DNA from: Pseudovibrio exalbescens
GTDB taxonomy: Bacteria; Pseudomonadota; Alphaproteobacteria; Rhizobiales; Stappiaceae
Direction: 5' to 3'
Length of the DNA stretch: 64,000 nucleotides
Assembly (NCBI RefSeq): GCF_028737195.1
Contig: NZ_JAQZAJ010000007.1
Location: forward strand, 1-64,000
This document shows, one piece after another, positions 34,593 to 44,170 of this stretch. Position numbers and translations under genes: made by a program. Below the pieces are notes generated by a model. It was given only the letters and a program-made list of their open reading frames with translations, did no database searches and was not told where the DNA came from. How positions within the stretch are numbered: the first letter of the stretch is position 1; every line of letters starts with the position of its first letter.

Positions 34593-35711
34593 CTAGAGGC
34601 TGGTTGCCAACGCTTCCAGTTCGCCGACGATGGCGTTGCCCATTTCCTTGGTGGAGATGGTGGCCTGATCGCCTTGCGCGATGTCCTTGGTCCGCAGTCC
34701 CTTGTCGAGGGCGTTGGAGATCGCCTTTTCCAGCATGTCCGCTTCGGTGATCATGTTGAAGGAATAGCGCAGCGCCATGGCGAAGGACGCGATCATGGCA
34801 ATCGGGTTTGCTGCCCCTGTGCCCGCGATATCTGGCGCGGAGCCGTGTACTGGCTCATAAAGTGCCTTGCGCTTGCCTGTGGCAGCGTCCGGGGCCCCAA
34901 GAGAGGCGGAAGGCAGCATGCCGAGAGAACCGGTCAGCATGGCTGCAACATCGGACAGCATGTCGCCGAACAGGTTGTCACAGACGATGACGTCAAACTG
35001 TTTTGGCCAACGCACCAGCTGCATGCCGCCTGCATCTGCCAGCATGTGCTCCAGTTCCACGTCCTTGTAGGACTTGTCATGGGTGGCGGTGACGACCTGG
35101 TTCCACAAAACGCCAGATTTCATCACATTGCGTTTTTCCATGGAGGTGACCTTGTTGCGGCGGGCGCGGGCAAGGTCAAACGCAACTCCGGCGATGCGCT
35201 CGATTTCGTAGGTGTCGTAAACCTGTGTGTCCACGGCGCGCTGCTGGCCGTTCTCCAGCTCGGTGATGGTCTTCGGCTCGCCGAAGTAAACACCGCCTGT
35301 CAGCTCGCGCACGATCAGGATGTCGAGGCCTTCGATGACGTCTTTTTTCAGCGAAGAGGCATCGGCCAGTGCCGGGTAGCAAATGGCCGGGCGCAGGTTG
35401 GCGAACAGGCCGAGGTCTTTGCGCAGGCGCAAGAGGCCCGCTTCCGGGCGCACGTCATAAGGGACGTCATCCCACTTAGGGCCGCCAACAGCGCCAAAGA
35501 TGACGGCGTCTGCTGCCTGAGCCTTGGCCATGTCTTCTTCGGAGATGGAGGCACCATGGGCGTCATACGCAGCGCCGCCGACGAGGCCTTCATCGTAGTC
35601 GAAGGTGTCAGCCGTACGCTCGTTGAACCAGCCAATGACCTTCTTCACTTCCTCCATGATTTCTGGACCAATGCCATCACCGGGAAGAAGAAGCAGTCTA
35701 TTGCTTGCCAT
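34593..35711 (-). CDS. leuB: 3-isopropylmalate dehydrogenase
   Basis: This 372-residue NAD-dependent dehydrogenase catalyses the third step of leucine synthesis. It opens with [14 protein letters not shown] and contains [20 protein letters not shown] (residues about 75-94), [12 protein letters not shown] (about 138), the catalytic Lys/Asp region VEL-like [17 protein letters not shown], and the cofactor-proximal [20 protein letters not shown] (about 288). ATG 35711 is chosen over an in-frame GTG nine bases upstream. leuC and leuD are not in the window. Confidence 0.95.
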   Translation of the reverse strand: MASNRLLLLPGDGIGPEIMEEVKKVIGWFNERTADTFDYDEGLVGGAAYDAHGASISEEDMAKAQAADAVIFGAVGGPKWDDVPYDVRPEAGLLRLRKDLGLFANLRPAICYPALADASSLKKDVIEGLDILIVRELTGGVYFGEPKTITELENGQQRAVDTQVYDTYEIERIAGVAFDLARARRNKVTSMEKRNVMKSGVLWNQVVTATHDKSYKDVELEHMLADAGGMQLVRWPKQFDVIVCDNLFGDMLSDVAAMLTGSLGMLPSASLGAPDAATGKRKALYEPVHGSAPDIAGTGAANPIAMIASFAMALRYSFNMITEADMLEKAISNALDKGLRTKDIAQGDQATISTKEMGNAIVGELEALATSL

Positions 35712-35770
35712 GGGTCTCACTCGCCCCCTTTTTACGCTTGAATTTGGAACGGTGAGATATGGCCGGATTT

Positions 35771-35792
35771 CCGCGCCTTTTGCAAGGCGCGG
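35771..35792 (-). terminator. Hairpin between gloA-like gene and leuB
   Basis: CCGCGCCTT (35771-35779) pairs exactly with AAGGCGCGG (35784-35792) around a four-base loop. There is no long U tract on either side, so it may end the upstream gene or act as an mRNA-stabilising hairpin. Confidence 0.4.
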
Positions 35793-35807
35793 ACCCGATA
35801 GATGTCC

Positions 35808-36203
35808 TCAACGATATCTGCCGTGACGCTCAAGTATCTCAATGCGGTAGCCGTCCGGGTCGACGACAAAGAAGAAACGAGCGATAAGAACGCCGTCGCG
35901 GAAGAACTCCTTGATGTCTTCCGGATTGAGGCCTTCGTTCTGAAGACGGGCGTGTTCTTCGTCAAGTTTATCAACGCAGAAGGCCATGTGGCCGTAGCCG
36001 TTGCCAAGGTCGTAGGCTTCTGTGCGGCCCTTGTTGACGGTCAGCTCTAATTCGAAATCTGCCTCCTCGTTGCGCAGGTAAACGAGGGTGAAGCTTTCGA
36101 AGTCAAACCGCTCGGCGATCTCCAGCCCGAAGGCTTTTGAGTAAAACTCAACTGAGCGCGCCTCTTCCAGCACGCGGATCATCATGTGAATGGCTTTAGC
36201 CAT
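35808..36203 (-). CDS. gloA: Lactoylglutathione lyase (glyoxalase I)
   Basis: This 131-residue vicinal-oxygen-chelate protein isomerises the methylglyoxal-glutathione adduct. All four metal ligands expected of glyoxalase I can be placed: His in KAIHMMIRV, Glu in DFELELTVN, His in GYGHMAFCV and Glu in YRIEILER. Length matches bacterial GloA. ATG 36203 is preceded by GCCTCCC on the plus strand, i.e. GGGAGGC on the coding strand. Confidence 0.9.
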   Translation of the reverse strand: MAKAIHMMIRVLEEARSVEFYSKAFGLEIAERFDFESFTLVYLRNEEADFELELTVNKGRTEAYDLGNGYGHMAFCVDKLDEEHARLQNEGLNPEDIKEFFRDGVLIARFFFVVDPDGYRIEILERHGRYR

Positions 36204-36230
36204 GGGAGGCCTCACTGAATGGGATAAAAC

Positions 36231-36301
36231 TAAAAAGAAAGGCTGGGTGAGCCACCCAAAAGGTGTGCCCGCGTGGCAGGCTCTTCAAGGGCCCAGCCCA
36301 A
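36231..36301 (-). terminator. Terminator-like long hairpin after carbonic anhydrase gene
   Basis: Outer arms GGCTGGG (36241-36247) and CCCAGCC (36292-36298), with an inner TGAGCC / GGCTC pairing. On the minus strand it is followed by TTTCTTTTT. Confidence 0.6.
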
Positions 36302-36309
36302 CAACTTGA

Positions 36310-36975
36310 TCAGGCCAGGCCGAGGACGGAAAGCAGATCAACGGCCGGAATGAACTTGGATGTTTGCTTGTCCATGACCCGCAGCTCGCCCGCGCCAATG
36401 TCAAACCACGCGCCGTGAAGCTGGAGCGACTTGCTTTCCACCCGTTTGGTGATGAACGGGAAGGTGCGCAGGTTCTTCAAGCTCTGGCGAATGCCCGCAT
36501 ACTCCATGCCGAGCTGGGGGTCTTCATTGGGCTCTACCGGGTTACAGGCCAGCTCGATGGCCGCAGGCTCCAACTGCTTGATCCATGGGCCAAGGAATTG
36601 GCCGGGAGACTGCGGGTTGATGCCACGGGCCCGGAATGCCTGAACGCCGCCACACTTGCAGTGGCCAAGCACCACGATGTGCTCCACCTCCAGACCGGTC
36701 ACGGCATATTCGATGGCAGCACTGGTGCCGTGGGTGCCGTTGTCATCCTCAAACGGGGGGACGAGATTTGCAACGTTGCGCACGACGAACAGTTCGCCCG
36801 GCCCAGCGTTGAAAATCCCCTCCGGGGTGACCCGGCTGTCACAGCAGGAGATGACCATCACCTTGGGGTCCTGACCATAAATGGCCAGCGCGCTGTACTG
36901 CTCGCGAAGGGACGGGTAGGTGTTCTCTCTGTAGCGGCTGTAGCCAGCAAGCAGTTCCTTCGGAAAATCTTTCAT
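36310..36975 (-). CDS. Beta-class carbonic anhydrase
   Basis: This 221-residue zinc enzyme interconverts carbon dioxide and bicarbonate. Zinc ligands are visible in ISCCDSRVTP (Cys44, Asp46-Arg48 dyad) and in VLGHCKCGG (His and Cys, about 103-106). GELFVVRNVANLVPP (about 60-74) is the usual dimer-interface strand. It appears monocistronic with a long hairpin terminator. Confidence 0.93.
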   Translation of the reverse strand: MKDFPKELLAGYSRYRENTYPSLREQYSALAIYGQDPKVMVISCCDSRVTPEGIFNAGPGELFVVRNVANLVPPFEDDNGTHGTSAAIEYAVTGLEVEHIVVLGHCKCGGVQAFRARGINPQSPGQFLGPWIKQLEPAAIELACNPVEPNEDPQLGMEYAGIRQSLKNLRTFPFITKRVESKSLQLHGAWFDIGAGELRVMDKQTSKFIPAVDLLSVLGLA

Positions 36976-37112
36976 TCTGTCCTGTTGGTCCCTGGTTCTC
37001 TTGCCGCCTTTGAAACTCTTTTGGGTTGGGCGGCGCCGGTCTCCATAGGTGAAAATACTTGCATCTCTGAAGTAGTCTCGAAGTGAAGTGGCGCCGAACC
37101 AAACGGCAATTG

Positions 37113-37496
37113 TTACTTTAGCTTCGCCGTTACTTCAATTTCAACCTTCATTTCCTCTTTGATGAGGTCACAGATTACCATGGTTGCAGCGGGCCTGATG
37201 TCGGCGAAGTACTCGCCCAGAACGGCGAAGACCGCATCCACATAAGCACGGTCAGTGACGTAATACCGCGCCCGAACCACGTCATTCAGGGTGGCTCCGG
37301 CTGTTGAAAGGGCGTCCTTGATGGTCTCCAAGGCGTTGGCGGTTTGAGCTGCAGCGTCATCTGGCATGGTCATGGTGCTGTAGTCATAGCCGGTGGTGCC
37401 GGACACATAGACAAAATCCCCTTCAACAACGGCGCGGGAATAGCCTGCAACTTTTTCGAAGGGTGACCCCGATGAGATGAGCTTACGGTCTGCCAT
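37113..37496 (-). CDS. RidA/YjgF family enamine deaminase
   Basis: This 127-residue trimeric protein of the Rid family hydrolyses reactive enamine/imine intermediates such as those from PLP dehydratases. Family segments seen are GYSRAVVEGDFVYVSGTTGYD (in parts, about 16-38), the catalytic arginine region VVRARYYVTD (about 73-82) and the C-terminal VEIEVTAKLK. GGAGGG precedes the ATG at 37496. The larger open frame that continues to 38462 is a shadow of mch. Confidence 0.88.
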   Translation of the reverse strand: MADRKLISSGSPFEKVAGYSRAVVEGDFVYVSGTTGYDYSTMTMPDDAAAQTANALETIKDALSTAGATLNDVVRARYYVTDRAYVDAVFAVLGEYFADIRPAATMVICDLIKEEMKVEIEVTAKLK

Positions 37497-37697
37497 GATA
37501 CAACCCTCCTGTTGTCTTTCGAGTTTGAACGGTGGTCTGAGCGCTGGGCTCGGATCGTTCATTCTAACAGAGTTTGCCGCTGAAGCCTCTACGTTAATCT
37601 GGCGGAGGGACAAAGGTTCGGGTTGCCTGAGCGTGGGCCATCCTGTTGAATGGTGCCACTTAAGCGCGTGTTCGGGAAGGCAAGCTGAGGACCATCG

Positions 37698-38759
37698 ATG
37701 AGCATCTCGGGAAAGACCAGTAAGGGCCACTTCTTCGAAGATTTTTATGTGGGACAGGTGCTGCGCCACGGCACGCCGCGCACCATCACGGATGGAGACA
37801 CGGCTCTTTACACGGCGCTTTATGGTTCTCGTTTTGCGGTGCAGTCTGCGGATTCCTTCGCCAACGCGGTGGGCTATCCGCAAGCGCCAATTGATGATCT
37901 GCTGGTCTTTCACATGGTGTTCGGGAAGACGGTTCCGGATGTTTCCCTCAATGCCGTGGCGAACCTTGGCTATGCCGAGGGCCGGTTCCTCCTGCCGCTG
38001 TACCCCGGGGATACGGTGGTGGCGGTCTCTGAAGTGATTGGCGTCAAGCAGAACTCCAACGGCAAGACCGGCATCGTTTATGTGCGCACGGTGGGGTATC
38101 GGCAGGATGGTGAGAAGGCGCTGGAATATGTGCGCTGGGTGATGGTGCCGAAGCGCGATCCCCAAGCCACATGTGGGCCCGACCATGTGCCGCCGCTGGA
38201 TACGGTGGTGGCGGTCGAAGAGCTGGGCGATGCGGTGCCGCACATTCATCAGTCGGGCTGGGATGAGGCGCAGTCGGGCTCCAGATTTCGCTACGACCAC
38301 TATGAAATTGGCGAGAAGATTGACCACGTGGACGGCATGACGGTGGAAGAAGCGGAGCACCAGCTGGCAACGCGGCTCTTCCAGAACACCGCCAAGGTTC
38401 ACTTCAATCAGCATTTGGCGCAAAACACGCCGCACGGCCGCCGGCTGATCTATGGCGGGCATGTGATGTCGCTCGCCCGATCCCTGTCATTCAACGGCCT
38501 GAGCAACGCGTTTCATGTGGCGGCCATCAACGGCGGGCGTCATGTGGCGCCGCTGTTTGCCGGGGACACGGTCTACGCATGGTCTGAGGTGCTGGACAAG
38601 CGGGAGCTGTTGGAGCGGGACGATGTTGGTGCCTTGCGCCTTCGGACGGTGGCAACGAAGGACCGGCCCTGCCATGATTTTCCCTGGAAGTCCGACGCCG
38701 GAGACTATGAGGCGGGTGTGCTGCTCGACCTGGATTATTGGGTGGTGCTGCCCCATTAA
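37698..38759 (+). CDS. mch: Mesaconyl-CoA hydratase (tandem MaoC domains)
   Basis: This 353-residue hydratase of the ethylmalonyl-CoA pathway interconverts mesaconyl-CoA and beta-methylmalyl-CoA. It has two MaoC/hot-dog halves. The sequence HFFEDFYVGQ...TPRTITDGDTALYTALYGSR, and LLVFHMVFGKTVPDVSLNAV near residue 70, closely follow the Rhodobacter Mch pattern. The second half has the catalytic-type segment HFNQHLAQNTPHGRRLIYGG. Neighbours are unrelated, so this gene is separated from the other pathway genes (ccr, mcl1). ATG 37698 follows GAGG. Confidence 0.88.
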   Translation: MSISGKTSKGHFFEDFYVGQVLRHGTPRTITDGDTALYTALYGSRFAVQSADSFANAVGYPQAPIDDLLVFHMVFGKTVPDVSLNAVANLGYAEGRFLLPLYPGDTVVAVSEVIGVKQNSNGKTGIVYVRTVGYRQDGEKALEYVRWVMVPKRDPQATCGPDHVPPLDTVVAVEELGDAVPHIHQSGWDEAQSGSRFRYDHYEIGEKIDHVDGMTVEEAEHQLATRLFQNTAKVHFNQHLAQNTPHGRRLIYGGHVMSLARSLSFNGLSNAFHVAAINGGRHVAPLFAGDTVYAWSEVLDKRELLERDDVGALRLRTVATKDRPCHDFPWKSDAGDYEAGVLLDLDYWVVLPH

Positions 38760-38770
38760 GCGGGTCAATG

Positions 38771-38803
38771 AAAAAGGCCTGAACCGCAATTGGATCAGGC
38801 CTT
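38771..38803 (-). terminator. Terminator of the tsaD-EVE operon
   Basis: AAGGCCTGA (38774-38782) pairs with TCAGGCCTT (38795-38803). On the minus strand the stem is followed by TTT, so it ends the EVE gene. It may also slow the convergent mch transcript. Confidence 0.8.
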
Positions 38804-38826
38804 CCTAACCATCATTTGTGCTGGTT

Positions 38827-39255
38827 TCAGATCTTGTCGGGATCCAGACCGCCCAAGCGGCAGATCAGATCCCATTCCTCTGGCTTTACCGGTTGAACGG
38901 AAAGTCGCATGGACGTGACCAGAGACATGTCTGAAAGACGCTCGTCGGCTTTCACATCTGCAAGGGTGATCGGCTTGGGCACATCGCAGACCGCCTTGAT
39001 GTCCACGCATTCCCAGCGTGGATCGTCGGTGGTGCTGTCAGGGTGGGCCAGAGCACATACTTCCACGATGCCAACAATCTCTTTGCCGATGTTGGAATGG
39101 TAGAAAAAGCCCCGGTCGCCGATCTGCATGGTGCGCATGAAATTGCGTGCCTGATAATTGCGCACGCCATCCCACTCTTCACCTTGATCGCCTTTAGCTT
39201 TCTGCTGGTCCCATGACCACTTGTTCGGTTCAGACTTGAAAAGCCAGTAGTTCAA
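38827..39255 (-). CDS. EVE domain protein
   Basis: This 142-residue single-domain EVE protein of the PUA-like fold may bind modified nucleobases. It has the opening YWLFKSEPNKWSWDQQ, the RNYQARNFMRTMQIGDRGFFYHS core (about 33-54) and the ending EEWDLICRLGGL. The start codon is TTG (39255), one base after the yciI stop. No ATG exists nearby and family members begin at exactly this point, so TTG is well supported. It is the last gene of the tsaD operon, an arrangement common in alphaproteobacteria. Confidence 0.9.
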   Translation of the reverse strand: MNYWLFKSEPNKWSWDQQKAKGDQGEEWDGVRNYQARNFMRTMQIGDRGFFYHSNIGKEIVGIVEVCALAHPDSTTDDPRWECVDIKAVCDVPKPITLADVKADERLSDMSLVTSMRLSVQPVKPEEWDLICRLGGLDPDKI

Positions 39256-39256
39256 A

Positions 39257-39547
39257 TCAGGTCTCCGGATTGTTGATGAGCCAGTTCCATGGACGGATTT
39301 CTACGGATTCAAAGAGGCCAGCGCTTGAATATGGGTCTTCTTGAGAGATTGCCAGTGCTTCATCGCGATTTGCACATTCAACAATGAGCAAGGTGCCGGT
39401 TGAAGTTGTCATGTCGTCGGCCAGAAAGGGGCCTGCCGCCTTGACGCGTGGTCCCAGGTTCTTGATGAATTCCAAGTGAGCCGTGCGGGTTTCCTGCCGC
39501 AGGTTGGTGGCATGGGCCTTATCAGTGCAAATGATCGCATACAGCAT
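39257..39547 (-). CDS. YciI family protein
   Basis: This 96-residue dimeric ferredoxin-like protein of the YciI family has the family's LYAIICTDKAHATNLRQETR opening, HLEFIKNLGPRVKAAGPFL (with the conserved His and Asp that follows) and a SQEDPYSSAGLFESVEIRPW ending. Its enzymatic role is not established. ATG 39547 is preceded by GGAGGCGAACCC on the coding strand. It lies between gpsA and EVE in the operon. Confidence 0.87.
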   Translation of the reverse strand: MLYAIICTDKAHATNLRQETRTAHLEFIKNLGPRVKAAGPFLADDMTTSTGTLLIVECANRDEALAISQEDPYSSAGLFESVEIRPWNWLINNPET

Positions 39548-39633
39548 GGGTTCGCCTCCCGAGTTCATGCAGAATCGCAGATTACGCGTATCTCATTACT
39601 ATCCAACACGTAAACTTTAAAGGGAAACGGCGA

Positions 39634-40647
39634 TCAGTGCGCTTCGCGCTTTAGCGGACGCGTCATTAGGTCGCTGAGCGCTTTTTCGATGCTCAGTTTG
39701 CCGGTTACGACCTCTGCCACGGCTGCTGCTATGGGCATGTCGACACCGTGTTTTGCGGCCAGAGAGACGGCAATGCGCGCTGAGTGCGCACCTTCGGCAA
39801 GCTTTTGACCGGGGGCTACAAGGCTCTGTGGGTCCGTGCCGCGCCCAATGGAAAGGCCGAAAGCGAAGTTGCGGGATTGCTCCGAGGAGCATGTCAGCAC
39901 AAGGTCGCCAAGGCCAGACAAGCCGGTAAGAGTTTCCTTACGGGCACCCAGAGCGGCCCCTAAGCGGGAGAGTTCTGCGAATCCGCGTGCCGTAAGGGCG
40001 GCTTGCGCGCTGGCGCCGAGGCCGTAGCCCACTGCCGCGCCGCAGGCGATGGCGAGCACGTTCTTAAGCGCGCCGCCGACTTCCACGCCGATGAGATCGT
40101 CCGTGGCGTAGGGCCGAAAGCTCGCGGAGGCGAGTGCTTCTGAAAGATGGTCGGCAACCAAGGCGTTTTCGCTGGCGATGGTCACGGCGGTGGGCAGGCC
40201 CTTGGCCACATCAACGGCAAAACTGGGTCCAGAGAGCGCGCAGGCGATGGCATCCGGCAAGGATTCATCCACAACTTCTGAGAGAAGTCGGCCGGTGCTG
40301 GCCTCAATTCCCTTGGCGCAGAGCACAAGGGGCGTGCCTTTGGTAACCCATGGCTTGATTTGTTCAAGGACAACAGCGGTGGTTTGCGCCGGGGTGACAA
40401 GCAGGATCGCATCAGCGCCGTTAACCGCCTCTTCCAGATCTGTCGTGGCGGTGATGTGCTCAGCCCACGTAATGCCGGGAAGATACTTCGGGTTGGTGTT
40501 GTGCTCGTTGATGGCCGCAACGGTTTCTGCATCACGGGCCCATTGGCGCACGGTTCGTCCGGCGCGGCACGCGGCCAGCGCCAGCGCGGTGCCCCAAGAG
40601 CCGCCACCCAGCACAGCGATGGTCTGATAGGTTGTTGGGTCGGACAT
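39634..40647 (-). CDS. gpsA: Glycerol-3-phosphate dehydrogenase (NAD(P)+)
   Basis: This 337-residue enzyme reduces dihydroxyacetone phosphate to glycerol 3-phosphate for phospholipid synthesis. The N-terminal Rossmann motif IAVLGGGSWGTALALAA is at residues 10-26. Other motifs are SGPSFAVDVAKGLPTAV (about 140), GVEVGGALKNVLAIACG with the catalytic lysine (about 186), and LSGLGDLVLTCSSEQSRNF (about 245). It starts 18 bases after the NUDIX stop. Confidence 0.95.
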   Translation of the reverse strand: MSDPTTYQTIAVLGGGSWGTALALAACRAGRTVRQWARDAETVAAINEHNTNPKYLPGITWAEHITATTDLEEAVNGADAILLVTPAQTTAVVLEQIKPWVTKGTPLVLCAKGIEASTGRLLSEVVDESLPDAIACALSGPSFAVDVAKGLPTAVTIASENALVADHLSEALASASFRPYATDDLIGVEVGGALKNVLAIACGAAVGYGLGASAQAALTARGFAELSRLGAALGARKETLTGLSGLGDLVLTCSSEQSRNFAFGLSIGRGTDPQSLVAPGQKLAEGAHSARIAVSLAAKHGVDMPIAAAVAEVVTGKLSIEKALSDLMTRPLKREAH

Positions 40648-40665
40648 GAACAGGCCTTTCTTAAC

Positions 40666-41139
40666 TCAAACCAAACCGAGGCGTTTGCGAAGTGCTGCGA
40701 GCGGGCGATCAAAACCCGCGTAGTAAAGACCTGGATCCAGATTGGCGGTCTCTCGCAGGTCCAGCCACTGATAGCGCAACAGGATCGGATCGCTGCCGTC
40801 GCTTGGATGCATCTCGTAGTGATCCCAGGTTTCTGCGGGCTTCTCCCGCAAGCGAGCGTGATAAAACACACGGCGCTGCCAGCCGGGATTGCGAACCTCC
40901 TGTTTGAGGTAGGTTTCCTCGTCGAGAAGGTCGAGCGCGCAAGACAGCCTCAAGCCAGTTTCTTCCTCAAACTCTCGCAGTGCAGCCTGAAGGAAGCTCT
41001 CGCCGGGGTCAACGGTGCCGCCTGCAACCTGAAAGCCCTCATCTTCCGGCACTTCCGGTTCATGCATGACCAACAGCTCCGGGCCACAGGTCAGGTAGAT
41101 GTAGGCCTTGAAGGCCAGCTCTCTAGGAGAAGTGTGCAT
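40666..41139 (-). CDS. NUDIX hydrolase
   Basis: This 157-residue protein contains a complete Nudix box, GGTVDPGESFLQAALREFEEETGL read as 23 residues from about 39 to 62, with the REFEEETG metal-binding core. The substrate cannot be predicted. It is inserted between tsaD and gpsA in the operon, 39 bases after tsaD and 18 before gpsA. Confidence 0.88.
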   Translation of the reverse strand: MHTSPRELAFKAYIYLTCGPELLVMHEPEVPEDEGFQVAGGTVDPGESFLQAALREFEEETGLRLSCALDLLDEETYLKQEVRNPGWQRRVFYHARLREKPAETWDHYEMHPSDGSDPILLRYQWLDLRETANLDPGLYYAGFDRPLAALRKRLGLV

Positions 41140-41178
41140 GGATTTCCTGCGTGAAAGAATGCTCTGGAGGAGACGCGC

Positions 41179-42285
41179 TCAGACCTTAGCGCCTTTTCGG
41201 CCGGAGCCAAACACACTTTCAGAGAGTTGGTCCAAGGGCCAGCGTGGGCGCGGCACTTCTTCCATGTCGTCGCCATCCCCGTTTGTGGCAGCCTGATCCA
41301 GCCCCTTGGTGCGCAGGCGTTCAATGCCCGCCCATGCAATCATGGCAGCGTTGTCGGTGCACAGTTTGTGCGGCGGCGCAATCAGGCTGGCTTCATTCTG
41401 GCTGGCAACCTCGGTCAGCCGGGTGCGGATGGCGTTGTTGGCAGCTACACCGCCTGCAATGACCATGACCGGAGCAATTTCCGGGAAGCGTTCTTTGAAC
41501 AGCTCGAAGGCCCGCTGGGAACGATGGCCGATGACATCTGCCACCGCTTCCTGAAACGCGGCGCAAAGGTTGTTGATTGTTTCGTCGCTGACCGGCTCTT
41601 CCTTGAGCGCTGCGGTGCGCACGGCCGTCTTGAGGCCCGCAAAAGACATGTCGAGGCCGGGACGGTCCAACAACGGGCGCGGCAACTTGTAGGCCTTCGG
41701 ATCGCCTTTGGCGGCTGCCTGTTCCACTGCAGGGCCGCCGGGATAGGGCAGGCCAAGCAGCTTGGCGGTCTTGTCGAAGGCTTCGCCAATGGCGTCGTCA
41801 ATGGTGGTGCCGAGGCGTTCGTACTCACCGATGCCTTTCACCAGAAGAAACTGGGTGTGCCCACCTGACACGAGCAGAAGAAGATAGGGAAACGCCACCT
41901 TGTCTGTGAGGCGCGCGGTCAGCGCATGGCCTTCCAGATGGTTGATTGCCAGCAGGGGCTTGTTGGCTGCCATGGCGATGGCTTTGGCTGTCATGAGGCC
42001 GACAATGACGCCGCCGATCAGGCCTGGGCCAGCAGTGGCGGCAACGGCGCTGAGATCATCCCAGCTGGTGCCCGCCTCATCCATGGCTTTTTGGGCGATT
42101 CCATCCAGAACCTGAATGTGAGAGCGGGCCGCGATCTCCGGCACAACGCCGCCGTAGGTCTCATGCTCATGGATTTGCGAATAGATGGCGTTGGAGAGGA
42201 TTTCGTGCTCTCCGTTCTCATTTACGCGCACCACGGCTGCGGCGGTTTCGTCACAACTGGTTTCTATGCCGAGGACGGTCAGCAC
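41179..42285 (-). CDS. tsaD: tRNA N6-adenosine threonylcarbamoyltransferase
   Basis: This 368-residue ASKHA-fold protein transfers the threonylcarbamoyl group to A37 of tRNAs reading ANN codons. It opens with [15 protein letters not shown] and has the metal-binding HLEGH motif in [13 protein letters not shown] (about 115-127), [10 protein letters not shown] (about 137) and VAGGVAAN-type [13 protein letters not shown] (about 275). The start is GTG at 42285, preceded by AAGGAGAC at ideal spacing. It is the first gene of the minus-strand operon and is divergent from hemC. Confidence 0.95.
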   Translation of the reverse strand: MLTVLGIETSCDETAAAVVRVNENGEHEILSNAIYSQIHEHETYGGVVPEIAARSHIQVLDGIAQKAMDEAGTSWDDLSAVAATAGPGLIGGVIVGLMTAKAIAMAANKPLLAINHLEGHALTARLTDKVAFPYLLLLVSGGHTQFLLVKGIGEYERLGTTIDDAIGEAFDKTAKLLGLPYPGGPAVEQAAAKGDPKAYKLPRPLLDRPGLDMSFAGLKTAVRTAALKEEPVSDETINNLCAAFQEAVADVIGHRSQRAFELFKERFPEIAPVMVIAGGVAANNAIRTRLTEVASQNEASLIAPPHKLCTDNAAMIAWAGIERLRTKGLDQAATNGDGDDMEEVPRPRWPLDQLSESVFGSGRKGAKV

Positions 42286-42392
42286 CCGGTGTCTCCTTAT
42301 GACCTGTTCTTTGTTAATGCCCGAATGGCCGATTGATTTTATAGGTCGAACGCTTTAACCCGCTCCATTAGCACGAGGCCCTAGCGTTGGAA

Positions 42393-43325
42393 ATGAGTTC
42401 CTTGCAAAAAAAACTGATCAAGATCGGCACGCGTGGAAGTGCCCTCGCGCTTGCACAGGCGCATGAAACCCGGCAGCGAATGATGGATGCCCACGGGCTG
42501 CCAGAGGAAGCATTTGAGGTTGTCGTCATCAAGACGACCGGCGACAAGATTCAGGATCGCCCTCTTTCCGAAGCGGGCGGAAAAGGCCTGTTTACAAAGG
42601 AAATCGAAGAGGCGCTGCTGGATGGCACCATTGATCTTGCGGTGCATTCTACCAAGGACATGCCAACGGTATTGCCGGAAGGGCTGGCGCTGACCACCTA
42701 TCTGCCGCGGGAAGATGTGCGTGATGCATTTTTATCCCCAAAAGCGGCGCGGGTGGAAGATTTGCCACAGGGCGCGGTTGTGGGTTCTTCTTCCTTGCGC
42801 CGTCAGGCTCAGATCAAGCGTCTGCGTCCGGACATTGAGGTAGTCATGTACCGTGGCAACCTGCAAACGCGGCTGCGCAAACTGGAAGAAGGCGTGGTGG
42901 ATGGCACCTTTCTGGCGTGTGCGGGTTTGCATCGCCTCGGTCTTGAGCATCTGATTACCTCGCGCGCTGATACCGAGCAGTTCTTGCCAGCGGTGGGGCA
43001 AGGGGCAATCTGCATTGAGGTGCGCGAAAACGACGCCGAGATTGCCAAGATGCTGGCACCCATCCACGATGCGGAGACCGAAACGCGCGTGACGGTGGAG
43101 CGGGCGTTTCTGGCGGAAATGGACGGTTCGTGCCGCACGCCGATTGGGGGACTTGCTGTTGTAGAGGGAGAGCGGATACTCTTCAGGGGTGAAGTGATCA
43201 AGCCCGATGGCAGCCAAACCCACCGGGTGGAGCGGGAAGGCCCGATCAGCGAAGCAAGGAGCATTGGCGAGGCGGCCGGTAAGGAGCTCTACGCCAAGGC
43301 GGGGCCAGACTTTTTGGAGAGTTGA
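42393..43325 (+). CDS. hemC: Hydroxymethylbilane synthase (porphobilinogen deaminase)
   Basis: This 310-residue enzyme polymerises four porphobilinogens into hydroxymethylbilane. Motifs include [15 protein letters not shown] (about 10-24), [12 protein letters not shown] (about 85), [17 protein letters not shown] (about 130-146), [10 protein letters not shown] (about 155), and the dipyrromethane-cofactor cysteine in [10 protein letters not shown] (about 244). I chose ATG 42393. An in-frame TTG lies six bases before it. Its stop overlaps the hemD start by one base. Confidence 0.95.
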   Translation: MSSLQKKLIKIGTRGSALALAQAHETRQRMMDAHGLPEEAFEVVVIKTTGDKIQDRPLSEAGGKGLFTKEIEEALLDGTIDLAVHSTKDMPTVLPEGLALTTYLPREDVRDAFLSPKAARVEDLPQGAVVGSSSLRRQAQIKRLRPDIEVVMYRGNLQTRLRKLEEGVVDGTFLACAGLHRLGLEHLITSRADTEQFLPAVGQGAICIEVRENDAEIAKMLAPIHDAETETRVTVERAFLAEMDGSCRTPIGGLAVVEGERILFRGEVIKPDGSQTHRVEREGPISEARSIGEAAGKELYAKAGPDFLES

Positions 43326-44047
43326 TGCGTATTCTTGTGACCCGACCAGAGCCCGAAGCATCGCGGACAGCGGCGCAACTGCAGGCTATGGGGCACGAGG
43401 TAAGCATTGAGCCATTGCTGCAGTTTCAGGTGGTGCGCCCCAAGCCGGGCGCCCTGACGCTGGACGACGTGGGGGCGGTGGCGCTGACAAGCGCCCGTGC
43501 CTTGAGGTCGCTTGAAGAGCTGGGTGTTCTGCAGCAGCTGTTGAGTTTTCCAATCTTTACAGTCGGAGATCGCAGCGCTGAAGAAGCGCGTGCGGTTGGA
43601 TTCGAGCGCGTTTACAGCGCGTCAGGCACGCTAGAAGATTTAACGGCGTTGATGGCGCGGGTGGGTGCCCGGGGAACGGTTTTTTACCCCTGTGGGCAGG
43701 ACCTGAGCGGAGATCTGCCAAAAGCTCTTAGTATTCATGGGATAAAGTGTCGCGGTGTTGTGGTCTATGCCATGGAGCCGAAGGCGCGCTTTTCTGCCGA
43801 TACGGCACACCGGCTTGCGGCAGGGGAGTTTGAACGGGTGTTGTTCTATTCGCAGCGTACAGCGCACACGTTTACGCAGTTGATGCGCCTTGAAAAAATC
43901 TCAGTGTTCGTTAACTCTATGAAAGCTCTATGTGTTTCTGAGAAAATCGCGGCAGCGCTGGACGGATTTGCGGAGGTGGAAATCGCCCGCGAACCGACCG
44001 AAGCGGCTCTGCTCGATTTAATAGGACAGAAACCGCTGGCGGATTAG
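43325..44047 (+). CDS. hemD: Uroporphyrinogen-III synthase
   Basis: This 240-residue two-domain enzyme cyclises hydroxymethylbilane with inversion of ring D. Sequence conservation in the family is low. The N-terminal [19 protein letters not shown], the segment VALTSARALRSL (about 52-63), FYPCGQDLSGDLPKAL (about 120) and the C-terminal EVEIAREPTEAALLDLI (about 217-233) are typical. The start overlaps the hemC stop (TGATG), so the two are translationally coupled. Confidence 0.9.
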   Translation: MRILVTRPEPEASRTAAQLQAMGHEVSIEPLLQFQVVRPKPGALTLDDVGAVALTSARALRSLEELGVLQQLLSFPIFTVGDRSAEEARAVGFERVYSASGTLEDLTALMARVGARGTVFYPCGQDLSGDLPKALSIHGIKCRGVVVYAMEPKARFSADTAHRLAAGEFERVLFYSQRTAHTFTQLMRLEKISVFVNSMKALCVSEKIAAALDGFAEVEIAREPTEAALLDLIGQKPLAD

Positions 44048-44170
44048 ATCGGATTTCTCTTGATTGCGCTGCGCTGAAATATGTGGCGTAACATGAACGG
44101 TGGTGTTCACTGGTAATTGCCAGAGCAAATTGCGACACTGCCCCCAAGGCTTACAGATGGAGGATGTTTG

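Noticed and set aside
37113-38462. 449-codon minus-strand frame containing RidA
   Set aside because: Only the last 127 codons match RidA and have a ribosome binding site. The rest is antisense to mch.
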